A stretch of 9,836 nt of DNA from an uncultured Eubacteriales bacterium (GTDB lineage Bacteria > Bacillota > Clostridia > Oscillospirales > Acutalibacteraceae). The translations under genes were made by a program, and so were the position numbers. The notes beneath the pieces were generated by a model, which saw nothing but the letters and a program-made list of their open reading frames with translations, was not told where the DNA came from and did not search any database. Shown piece after piece: positions 1-4,579 of this stretch. Within the stretch, counting starts at the first letter, position 1, and every line of letters begins with the position of its first letter. The DNA is taken from the NCBI GenBank assembly GCA_900320925.1, contig ONUD01000001.1:1-9836 (forward strand), given 5' to 3'.

Positions 1-576
1 AAGAATATCTTTCTCACGGATATAGTACATCGGACGAATCAGTTCCATGCCGTCATAGTTCGTGCTTTTGATACGGGGCATCATGGTCTGGATTTGAGCC
101 CCGTACAGCATTCCCATCAGAATGGTTTCCACCACGTCATCAAAATGATGCCCCAGTGCAATTTTGTTGCACCCGAGCAGTTGTGCCTGCTTGTAGAGGT
201 GTCCCCGCCGCATTCTCGCACAAAGATAACAGGGATTTTTCTCAATATGTACCACCGATTCAAAAATGTCCGTTTCAAAGACATGAATCGGAATGCCGAG
301 CAGTTGTGCATTGTCTGAAATTTTCTGCCTGTTCTGTGGAGCGTAGCCGGGATCCATGACAAGAAACTCCATATCAAAGGGATAATCTCCGTGCCGTGAC
401 AGCTCCTGCATGAGCTTGGCAAGCAGCATGGAATCCTTGCCGCCGGAGATACAGACAGCAATTTTGTCCCCCTTTTCAATCAGCTGATAATCTTTGACGG
501 CACCGATGAAACGGTGGAACAAAGTCTTTTTGTATTTCGTAATAATGCTGTGTTCCACAGCTTGCATTTTATCCAT
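1..576 (-). CDS. TtcA-like tRNA 2-thiocytidine synthetase family protein (partial, C-terminus off window)
   Basis: This gene reads leftward and is open at base 1, so 192 N-terminal residues are visible. Seen: a PP-loop ATP-binding motif SGGKDS at residues 44-49, a CYLC pair (C116, C119) followed by ARMRRG, and GHHFDDVVET at 142-151. Known: this combination marks the TtcA/TilS N-type ATP pyrophosphatases; the CxxC pair, which in TtcA helps hold an Fe-S cluster, points to TtcA-like thiolation of tRNA (s2C32) rather than TilS lysidine synthesis. The third cluster cysteine expected further C-terminally lies outside the window. The start is the ATG at 576, preceded by GAAAGGAG (583-590 on the reverse strand). 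It acts in the cytoplasm. It is divergent from the ribosomal operon. The exact substrate is not proven; clostridia carry several paralogues of this family. Confidence 0.88.
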   Translation of the reverse strand, partial: MDKMQAVEHSIITKYKKTLFHRFIGAVKDYQLIEKGDKIAVCISGGKDSMLLAKLMQELSRHGDYPFDMEFLVMDPGYAPQNRQKISDNAQLLGIPIHVFETDIFESVVHIEKNPCYLCARMRRGHLYKQAQLLGCNKIALGHHFDDVVETILMGMLYGAQIQTMMPRIKSTNYDGMELIRPMYYIREKDIL

Positions 577-625
577 GAAAAACTCCTTTCTATGATGGCA
601 ATCCTTGTTGGAACGGTCAATGGAT

Positions 626-654
626 AGTGTATCATTTTTGGAAGCAAAAGTAAA
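626..654 (-). promoter_or_regulatory. Predicted sigma-A promoter for the TtcA-like gene
   Basis: On the minus strand, -35 TTTACT (649-654), a 17-bp spacer and -10 TACACT (626-631) preceded by an extended TGA element. Both hexamers match 4 of 6 consensus bases. The predicted start near 619 gives a leader of about 42 nt before the ATG at 576. Position and spacing fit; expression strength is inferred to be moderate. Confidence 0.5.
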
Positions 655-709
655 GCGTTTTGCCAATAGCCTACGGAAATGGAGTTTCTGTTCTGCCGCA
701 AAAAAATGC

Positions 710-738
710 TTGACAAACAGGGGAATTTATGTTATAGT
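710..738 (+). promoter_or_regulatory. Strong sigma-A promoter of the rpmG-secE-nusG-rplKA operon
   Basis: Perfect -35 TTGACA (710-715), 17-bp spacer, -10 TATAGT (733-738) with an extended TG one base upstream (730-731). The predicted transcription start is about 743-746, 80 nt before rpmG. It is the only convincing promoter seen upstream of this first gene group. Confidence 0.85.
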
Positions 739-743
739 GAAAG

Positions 744-768
744 TACCTCATCAGAGGTAATTTTTTTT
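744..768 (+). other. Hairpin plus U8 tract at the predicted 5' end of the rpmG transcript
   Basis: TACCTC (744-749) and GAGGTA (754-759) form a 6-bp stem with an ATCA loop, followed after one A by eight T (761-768). It resembles a minimal intrinsic terminator but sits at +1 of the predicted transcript. Too little RNA would have emerged for ordinary termination, so a 5'-protective stem-loop or initiation-pausing element is more plausible. Function is inference. Confidence 0.45.
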
Positions 769-793
769 GTGCCTTTTTTGAGGGAGGCTAACA

Positions 794-829
794 ATGATTC
801 CGAAATACCGGGAGGTGCCGTTAGAATGA
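794..829 (+). CDS. Putative 11-residue leader peptide overlapping rpmG
   Basis: A short ORF encodes MIPKYREVPLE. It has its own good Shine-Dalgarno (GAGGGAGG, 780-787) six bases upstream. Its TGA stop (827-829) overlaps the rpmG ATG (826-828) in the classic ATGA coupling arrangement, and the rpmG ribosome binding site lies inside it. Such geometry normally indicates translational coupling. There is no run of a regulatory codon and no family resemblance, so it may be a fortuitous ORF behind a spare SD; it could equally keep the rpmG start region unfolded. Confidence 0.35.
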   Translation: MIPKYREVPLE

Positions 830-975
830 GAGTGAAAGTAACATTAGCCTGCACAGAGTGCAAACAGCGTAACTACAACACCATGAAAAACAAAAAGAAC
901 GATCCGGACAGGCTTGAGATGAACAAGTACTGCAGATTCTGCAAGAAGCATACTCTGCACAAGGAAACCAAGTAA
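826..975 (+). CDS. rpmG: 50S ribosomal protein L33 (zinc-binding form)
   Basis: A 49-residue protein beginning MRVKVTLACTECKQRNY, the characteristic L33 N-terminus. Four cysteines in two CxxC pairs (C9/C12 and C36/C39) form the zinc ribbon of the C+ type of L33, and the tail KKHTLHKETK is typical. L33 is a small large-subunit protein located near the tRNA exit site. The ATG at 826 was chosen because GGGAGGTG (810-817) lies just upstream and the family starts here; a longer in-frame reading to 679 would run through the promoter. As in many Firmicutes, it heads the secE-nusG group, with 14 bases separating it from secE. Confidence 0.95.
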   Translation: MRVKVTLACTECKQRNYNTMKNKKNDPDRLEMNKYCRFCKKHTLHKETK

Positions 976-989
976 GCGGGAGGAACAAC

Positions 990-1235
990 ATGGCAAAGAA
1001 AAAAGCTGATGAGAAAAACCCCAATATCTTTGCAAGAATCGGCAAAAATATTTCGGGATTCTTCCGTGACATTATCAGGGAAATTAAAAAAATCGTATGG
1101 CCGTCTCCGAAAGCAACCTTTCGCAATACGGGCATCGTACTCCTTGTGATGTTGGTGACCGGATTGGTGATCTTCGGGCTGGATACAGGACTTCATGCCC
1201 TTTTCGGATTGGTCATGGATCTTGCCGGAAACTGA
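990..1235 (+). CDS. secE: Preprotein translocase subunit SecE
   Basis: An 81-residue protein of the short, single-span SecE type usual in Gram-positives. Seen: a charged, Lys-rich N-terminus, an amphipathic helix at about 22-36, the conserved hinge KIVWPSPKAT (34-43), then one transmembrane segment at about 48-64. SecE clamps SecY in the SecYEG channel and is essential for secretion and membrane insertion. The ATG at 990 follows GGGAGG (978-983) with 6 bases between. It is flanked by rpmG (14 nt) and nusG (27 nt), the standard rpmG-secE-nusG order, so it is co-transcribed. Confidence 0.95.
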   Translation: MAKKKADEKNPNIFARIGKNISGFFRDIIREIKKIVWPSPKATFRNTGIVLLVMLVTGLVIFGLDTGLHALFGLVMDLAGN

Positions 1236-1262
1236 ACATGAAACATCGGAGGGAATATACTT

Positions 1263-1787
1263 ATGCCGAACAATGAAGCAAGATGGTATGTGGTACATAC
1301 CTATTCCGGCTATGAAAACAAAGTTGCCTCGAATCTTGCCACCACTGTAGAAAACAGGGGTCTGAAAGACCTCATTCAGGAGATTCGTGTCCCGACCGAG
1401 AAAGTGATCGAAGTCAAGGACAACAAATCCAAAGAAGTCGAGCGAAAGATTTTCCCCGGATATGTGATTGTGAAAATGGTGATGAATGACGATTCCTGGT
1501 ACGTGGTCAGAAATATCAGGGGCTGCACAGGTTTCGTCGGACCCAGCTCTAAACCGATCCCGCTTTCTGATGAAGAGGTGGAGCGGCTGGGCGTGGAAAC
1601 AAAGTCGGTCGAAGTGGACTATCATGAAGGCGATTCCGTGCGTATCGTTGCCGGTTCGTTTGAGGATACCGTCGGCGTGGTAGACAAAATCGACCTGCAA
1701 AATCACTCCGTGCGTGTGTTGATCCATATGTTCGGACGTGAAACTCCTGTCGAACTTGAATTATCTCAGGTGGAGACTCTGGAGTGA
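1263..1787 (+). CDS. nusG: Transcription termination/antitermination factor NusG
   Basis: A 174-residue protein of normal NusG length. The N-terminal NGN domain (about 1-110) starts with ARWYVVHTYSGYENKVASNL and includes the conserved FPGYVIVKM (64-72) and NIRGCTGFVG (84-93). A C-terminal KOW domain follows at about 121-172, with EGDSVRIVAGSFEDTVGVV. NusG binds the RNA polymerase clamp and modulates pausing and elongation; its KOW domain contacts partners such as Rho or S10. The SD GGAGGG (1248-1253) lies 9 bases before the ATG. There is no terminator after it, so transcription is expected to continue into rplK through a structured 118-nt leader. Confidence 0.97.
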   Translation: MPNNEARWYVVHTYSGYENKVASNLATTVENRGLKDLIQEIRVPTEKVIEVKDNKSKEVERKIFPGYVIVKMVMNDDSWYVVRNIRGCTGFVGPSSKPIPLSDEEVERLGVETKSVEVDYHEGDSVRIVAGSFEDTVGVVDKIDLQNHSVRVLIHMFGRETPVELELSQVETLE

Positions 1788-1797
1788 AACAAAGTTG

Positions 1798-1838
1798 ATA
1801 ACGGAGTTTTCCGTTATGGATTGAGGGACTTGTCCCTC
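1798..1838 (+). other. Two tandem hairpins in the nusG-rplK spacer
   Basis: ATAACGGA (1798-1805) pairs with TCCGTTAT (1810-1817) around a GTTT loop. GAGGGA (1823-1828) pairs with TCCCTC (1833-1838) around CTTG, a stable RNA tetraloop class. Neither is followed by a U tract, so they are not intrinsic terminators. They stack directly before the L1 operator and may be a processing site or part of the rplK leader fold; the role is inference. Confidence 0.55.
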
Positions 1839-1883
1839 GTGGGAGGAAGCGAAAATCACAACATCGCTCCGTATTTTACCACG
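1838..1883 (+). promoter_or_regulatory. L1 operator-like RNA motif upstream of rplK
   Basis: The outer helix CGTGG (1838-1842)/CCACG (1879-1883) and inner helix AGCGA (1848-1852)/TCGCT (1864-1868), extended by GG/CC across a bulged A, flank an asymmetric internal loop with GA on the 5' side and GTATTTTA on the 3' side. Known: L1 binds such a two-helix, asymmetric-loop element in its mRNA because it mimics the L1 site of 23S rRNA, and represses the rplK-rplA operon. The motif ends 7 bases before the rplK SD, so bound L1 could block initiation. The same GTGGGAGG and TTTTACCAC blocks recur before rplA. Confidence 0.75.
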
Positions 1884-1905
1884 AATTTTGGAGGTGCAGT
1901 TAACA

Positions 1906-2331
1906 ATGGCTCAGAAGGTAACAGGCTTTATCAAGCTTCAGATACCTGCCGGCAAGGCAACCCCGGCACCGCCTGTCGGTCCGGCTCTCGGACAGCACGG
2001 TGTCAACATCATGGCGTTTACAAAGGAATTTAATGAGCGTACCAAAAACGACATCGGTCTGATTATCCCTGTCGTGATTACGGTCTATGCTGACCGCTCG
2101 TTCACCTTTGTGACAAAAACACCGCCTGCGGCAGTTTTGATCAAAAAGGCTTGCGGTATTGAATCCGCTTCCGGTGAACCTAACAAGAAAAAGGTGGCAA
2201 AAATCACCAAGGAGCAGGTTCAGAAAATCGCTGAACAGAAAATGCCCGACCTCAATGCAGGCAGCATTGAAGCCGCTTGCAGCATGATTGCCGGTACGGC
2301 AAGAAGTATGGGTATTGAAGTAGTCGACTGA
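1906..2331 (+). CDS. rplK: 50S ribosomal protein L11
   Basis: A 141-residue protein of normal L11 length. The N-terminal domain carries the hallmark PAGKATPAPPVGPALGQHG and NIMAFTKEFN. The C-terminal rRNA-binding domain includes the KTPPAAVLIKKA stretch and ends ARSMGIEVVD. L11 binds the GTPase-associated centre of 23S rRNA and is needed for elongation-factor function and stringent signalling. The ATG at 1906 was chosen because GGAGGTG (1890-1896) precedes it; an in-frame TTG at 1888 overlaps that SD and is not credible. Translation is probably repressed by L1 through the operator immediately upstream. rplA follows after 60 nt. Confidence 0.97.
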   Translation: MAQKVTGFIKLQIPAGKATPAPPVGPALGQHGVNIMAFTKEFNERTKNDIGLIIPVVITVYADRSFTFVTKTPPAAVLIKKACGIESASGEPNKKKVAKITKEQVQKIAEQKMPDLNAGSIEAACSMIAGTARSMGIEVVD

Positions 2332-2340
2332 TTATCCCCG

Positions 2341-2373
2341 AGTGGGAGGACAATAATCTCCGATTTTACCACT
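2341..2373 (+). promoter_or_regulatory. Second L1 operator-like RNA motif, upstream of rplA
   Basis: The outer helix AGTGG (2341-2345)/CCACT (2369-2373) encloses GAGGA, a short loop, TCCG and ATTTTA. It shares GTGGGAGGA on the 5' side and CTCCG plus ATTTTACCAC on the 3' side with the copy before rplK, but its apical stem is much shorter (GGA/TCC, 3 bp). It ends 4 bases before the rplA SD (AGGGAGG, 2378-2384), so L1 binding should block rplA initiation. Assignment to L1 rests on this position and the shared core. Confidence 0.72.
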
Positions 2374-2391
2374 GAATAGGGAGGAAAACCA

Positions 2392-3093
2392 ATGAAACAC
2401 GGTAAAAAATATGTCGATGCCGCAAAACTCATCGACAAAACAAAAGTATATGACTCCAAAGAGGCAATTGATGTGTGTCTCAAGACAGCAACTGCGAAGT
2501 TTGATGAAACCGTTGAGCTTCATGTGAAACTCGGCGTGGATTCCCGTCATGCTGACCAGCAGGTTCGTGGTGCGATTGTGCTTCCGAACGGTACCGGCAA
2601 ACAGGTGAGAGTGCTTGCCATCTGCAAGGGCGACAATATCCAGAAGGCTCAGGAAGCCGGTGCGGAATATGTCGGTGCAGAAGAGTTTACACAGAAGATC
2701 CAAAGCGAAGGCTGGACGGATTTTGACGTTCTGATCACCACGCCCGATATGATGGGTCTGGTCGGCCGTCTTGGTAAGATCCTCGGCCCCCGCGGCTTGA
2801 TGCCGAACCCCAAGGCCGGTACGGTGACACCTGACATCGCCAGAGCTATCAAGGAAGCCAAAGCAGGTAAAATTGAGTACCGTCTTGACAAAACCAACAT
2901 CATCCACTGCCCCATCGGCAAGGTGTCCTTTGGAACAGACAAGGTGGCTGAAAACTTTGAGGCTTTGATGAATGCCATCATCAAGGCAAAGCCTGCCGCT
3001 GCCAAGGGTCAGTATATCAAATCCGTTGCAGTGGCCACTACCATGGGTCCCTCTGTCAAGGTGAACCCCGCTAAAATCAACGGTGCAGTTTGA
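2392..3093 (+). CDS. rplA: 50S ribosomal protein L1
   Basis: A 233-residue protein, normal for L1. It has the N-terminal KHGKKYVDAAKLID, the first domain with ETVELHVKLGVD (39-50), the inserted second domain, and the family signature LGPRGLMPNPKAGTVT (131-146). L1 forms the mobile stalk that helps release deacylated tRNA from the E site, and also acts as a translational repressor of its own mRNA. The ATG at 2392 lies 7 bases after AGGGAGG. The operator before it gives a direct feedback route. No good terminator follows; a 7-bp repeat region and a new promoter come before rplJ. Confidence 0.97.
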   Translation: MKHGKKYVDAAKLIDKTKVYDSKEAIDVCLKTATAKFDETVELHVKLGVDSRHADQQVRGAIVLPNGTGKQVRVLAICKGDNIQKAQEAGAEYVGAEEFTQKIQSEGWTDFDVLITTPDMMGLVGRLGKILGPRGLMPNPKAGTVTPDIARAIKEAKAGKIEYRLDKTNIIHCPIGKVSFGTDKVAENFEALMNAIIKAKPAAAKGQYIKSVAVATTMGPSVKVNPAKINGAV

Positions 3094-3147
3094 GATCATT
3101 CATCATGAAGAATGCATCATGCATCATTGACTATGCGTGGTGCATTG
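3092..3147 (+). repeat. Degenerate heptanucleotide tandem repeat (consensus TGCATCA)
   Basis: Read in 7-base steps from 3092, the spacer shows eight related units. Two are identical and adjacent (TGCATCA at 3113 and 3120), with near copies TTCATCA at 3099 and TGCATTG at 3141; the others are weaker. ATGCATCA (3119-3126) can also pair with TGGTGCAT (3138-3145). Heptamer arrays of this kind are known as dispersed intergenic repeats in several bacteria; that it belongs to such a family here is inference. Confidence 0.5.
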
Positions 3148-3156
3148 AAAAAAAGC

Positions 3157-3185
3157 TTGACATACACACTTCGGTGTGGTATAAT
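3157..3185 (+). promoter_or_regulatory. Consensus sigma-A promoter of rplJ-rplL-rpmB
   Basis: Perfect -35 TTGACA (3157-3162) and perfect -10 TATAAT (3180-3185) at the ideal 17-bp spacing, with an extended TGG (3177-3179). The start is expected near 3190-3192, exactly where the L10 leader begins. The spacer contains an inverted repeat CACAC-TTCG-GTGTG (3165-3178) centred between the two hexamers. Confidence 0.92.
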
Positions 3186-3191
3186 CCATAT

Positions 3192-3321
3192 TGCTGTTGA
3201 CTGTAGACAGCAGGTGCATGAAAGTGCATAAACGGGTGTTCCCTGCCTGCCGAGGTTGTGCGTGCGTATCATTCTGTGTGTCTTTACGCCCTTCCTCGCA
3301 AATCGGGAGGGCGTATTTTTG
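3192..3321 (+). ncRNA. Ribosomal protein L10 leader (autoregulatory rplJL leader)
   Basis: The leader starts at the predicted transcript end. TGCTGT (3192-3197) pairs with ACAGCA (3207-3212), and GCAGG (3210-3214) can pair with CCTGC at 3242-3246 or 3246-3250. The blocks GACAGCAGGTGC and CCTGCCGAGGT match what I recall of the conserved core of the Firmicute L10 leader, to which L10(L12)4 binds. A downstream terminator (3286-3320) competes with a possible antiterminator helix GCGTA (3264-3268)/TACGC (3285-3289). The placement directly before rplJ supports the call. Confidence 0.85.
3286..3320 (+). terminator. Attenuator terminator within the L10 leader
   Basis: ACGCCCTTCC (3286-3295) pairs with GGGAGGGCGT (3305-3314) in a 10-bp stem with one G-U pair and a 9-nt loop, followed by ATTTTT (3315-3320). 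It lies 28 bases before the rplJ start. Readthrough is required for stalk-protein synthesis, so it is most simply the conditional terminator of the autoregulatory leader. Confidence 0.85.
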
Positions 3322-3332
3322 CGTCAATTTTC

Positions 3333-3342
3333 AAGGAGGTGA
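3333..3342 (+). promoter_or_regulatory. Full-length Shine-Dalgarno that decides the rplJ TTG start
   Basis: AAGGAGGTGA is an essentially complete complement to the 16S rRNA 3' end. It sits 6 bases before the TTG at 3349. No in-frame ATG lies near it, so it fixes the unusual start codon. Confidence 0.85.
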
Positions 3343-3348
3343 ATCGTT

Positions 3349-3864
3349 TTGCCAAGTCAGAAAGTTTTGGAACAGAAACAGCAGGCGGTTGCTCAGCTCG
3401 CTGAAAGAATCCAAGGTTCCGTTGCAGGGATCATTGTAGACTACAAGGGTATCAATGTTGAGGACGATACCAAGCTCCGTAAAGAACTCCGTGAAAACGG
3501 TGTCCAATATACGGTCGTCAAGAATACTCTGATCAAGCGTGCGGCTGAAAAGGCAGGTCTTAACGGCATTGACGATGTACTGAACGGTACTTCCGCCATT
3601 GCAACCAGTGCAGAGGACTATGTGGCGGCTGCTCGTATTCTTCAGAAGTTTGCCGATAAGCACGAAAACTTTAAAGTAAAGACAGGTTATCTTGACAATG
3701 AGGTAATCAGCCTTGAAAAAATCCAGAGCCTTGCCAAGCTTCCGTCCAGAGAAGTTTTGCTGGCTAATGTCCTCGGTGCATTCCAGGCACCTATCGCTTC
3801 TTTCGCAAGAGCTGTACAGGCAATTGTTGACAAGAGTGCAGAAGCTCCTGCTGAAGCAGAATGA
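3349..3864 (+). CDS. rplJ: 50S ribosomal protein L10 (TTG start)
   Basis: A 171-residue protein with the L10 pattern. The N-terminal rRNA-binding domain includes GIIVDYKGINVEDDTKLRKELRE (residues 27-49, read in pieces as GIIVDYKGI and TKLRKELRE) and VVKNTLIKRAAE (57-68). The C-terminal part has LAKLPSREVLLANVLGAFQ (128-146) and an Ala-rich helical tail, onto which L7/L12 dimers dock. L10 anchors the stalk at the GTPase-associated centre and, as the L10(L12)4 complex, represses its own mRNA. The start is TTG, preceded by an unusually strong SD; a weak start with a strong SD may tune output, which is inference. rplL follows after 35 nt. Confidence 0.95.
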   Translation: MPSQKVLEQKQQAVAQLAERIQGSVAGIIVDYKGINVEDDTKLRKELRENGVQYTVVKNTLIKRAAEKAGLNGIDDVLNGTSAIATSAEDYVAAARILQKFADKHENFKVKTGYLDNEVISLEKIQSLAKLPSREVLLANVLGAFQAPIASFARAVQAIVDKSAEAPAEAE

Positions 3865-3899
3865 ATGAAAAAATTTGCAAAATTTGGAGGTAATTGATC

Positions 3900-4274
3900 A
3901 TGGCATCAGAGAAAGTTACGGCTATCGTAGAAGAATTGAAGGGACTTACAGTACTTGAGCTTTCAGAACTGGTTCATGCTGTAGAAGAAGAATTCGGTGT
4001 ATCCGCTGCTGCCGCAGTTGCAGTGGCAGGTCCTGTTGCAGATGCTCCTGCTGCCGCTGAGCAGACAGAGTTCGATGTTATCCTCAAGGCACCCGGTGCT
4101 GAGAAGATTAAGGTTATCAAAGTCGTCCGTGAAATCACAGGTCTCGGCCTGAAAGAAGCAAAGGCTCTCGTTGACGGTGCTCCGAAGCCTGTCAAGGAAG
4201 CTGTCAGCAAGGACGATGCGGAAGCTGTCAAGGCAAAGCTCGAAGAAGTCGGTGCTGAAGTAGAGGTTAAATAA
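3900..4274 (+). CDS. rplL: 50S ribosomal protein L7/L12
   Basis: A 124-residue protein. The N-terminal dimerisation domain (about 1-33) contains LKGLTVLELSELVHAVEEEFGV, in pieces LTVLELSEL and VEEEFGV. It is followed by an Ala/Val/Pro-rich hinge (about 35-54) and the C-terminal factor-binding domain (about 56-124) with EFDVILK, KIKVIKVVREITGLGLKEAK and LVDGAPKPVKEAV. L7/L12 is the multicopy stalk protein that recruits EF-G and EF-Tu. The ATG at 3900 follows TTGGAGGT (3884-3891); a TTG at 3894 would add only two residues and sits too close to the SD. The next gene is rpmB, not rpoB. Confidence 0.97.
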   Translation: MASEKVTAIVEELKGLTVLELSELVHAVEEEFGVSAAAAVAVAGPVADAPAAAEQTEFDVILKAPGAEKIKVIKVVREITGLGLKEAKALVDGAPKPVKEAVSKDDAEAVKAKLEEVGAEVEVK

Positions 4275-4336
4275 TCTTACTGACGGTTTTTAGGCAATAC
4301 TGACAATCTTTTTATCACCATGGGAGGTGCAAAAGC

Positions 4337-4525
4337 ATGGCAAAATGTGAAATTTGCGGTAAGGGAGTTACCTTTGGTATCAAGGTTTCTCACTCACACA
4401 GACGCTCAAACAGAACATGGAAGCCAAACGTCGTTAAGGTCAAGGCGATTGTGAACGGCAGCCCAAAACGCGTTAATGTCTGCACCCGTTGCCTTCGTTC
4501 AGGTAAGGTTACTAGAGCAGTTTAA
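4337..4525 (+). CDS. rpmB: 50S ribosomal protein L28 (zinc-binding form)
   Basis: A 62-residue protein beginning MAKCEICGKGVTFGIKVSHS and ending RCLRSGKVTRAV, matching L28. Two CxxC pairs (C4/C7 and C49/C52) mark it as the zinc-binding C+ type. L28 is a late-assembling large-subunit protein. The ATG at 4337 lies 7 bases after GGGAGGTG (4322-4329). It follows rplL by 62 nt; I see no convincing promoter or terminator in that gap, so read-through from rplJL is likely. It is the last gene before the strong terminator. rpmB is usually found elsewhere in Firmicutes, so its position here is notable. Confidence 0.95.
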   Translation: MAKCEICGKGVTFGIKVSHSHRRSNRTWKPNVVKVKAIVNGSPKRVNVCTRCLRSGKVTRAV

Positions 4526-4537
4526 TGCAGAACATAG

Positions 4538-4575
4538 AACGGCACTTCGGAAATGGTTCCGAAGTGCCGTTTTTT
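4538..4575 (+). terminator. Strong intrinsic terminator of the rplJL-rpmB unit
   Basis: Fifteen perfect base pairs (4538-4552 with 4557-4571) close an ATGG loop and run into TTTTT up to 4575. It lies 12 bases after the rpmB stop and 4 bases from the end of the convergent glycosyltransferase gene. Read on the minus strand the tract after the stem (TTCTATGTT) is only weakly T-rich, so bidirectional function is possible but less certain. Confidence 0.93.
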
Positions 4576-4579
4576 GCAC

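Noticed and set aside
117..716. Minus-strand ORFs at 117-479 and 480-716
   Set aside because: They are in other frames than the TtcA-like gene, whose frame contains SGGKDS, CxxC and GHHFDD motifs.
679..825. N-terminal extension of rpmG to 679
   Set aside because: It would cross the -35 and -10 elements and adds residues absent from L33.
873..1727. A 284-codon minus-strand ORF opposite rpmG, secE and nusG
   Set aside because: It is antisense to three well-recognised genes, has no SD, and its His/Phe-rich translation resembles no protein.
1888..1905. TTG start for rplK at 1888
   Set aside because: The TTG overlaps the SD itself; the ATG at 1906 matches the family N-terminus.
2332..3099. A 255-codon minus-strand ORF opposite rplA
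   Set aside because: It is a codon-structure shadow of the clearly conserved L1 gene.
3113..3126. CRISPR-like array from the TGCATCA repeats
   Set aside because: Units are 7 bases, directly adjacent, without spacers, and degenerate.
3165..3178. MerR-type operator in the rplJ promoter spacer
   Set aside because: MerR activators need 19-20 bp spacers; this one is 17 bp with perfect hexamers and needs no activator.
3894..3899. TTG start for rplL at 3894
   Set aside because: It is only 3 bases from the SD; the ATG at 3900 has proper spacing.
4275..4336. Separate promoter for rpmB from the repeated TACTGAC at 4280 and 4299
   Set aside because: Neither copy forms an acceptable -35/-10 pair; co-transcription with rplL is simpler.
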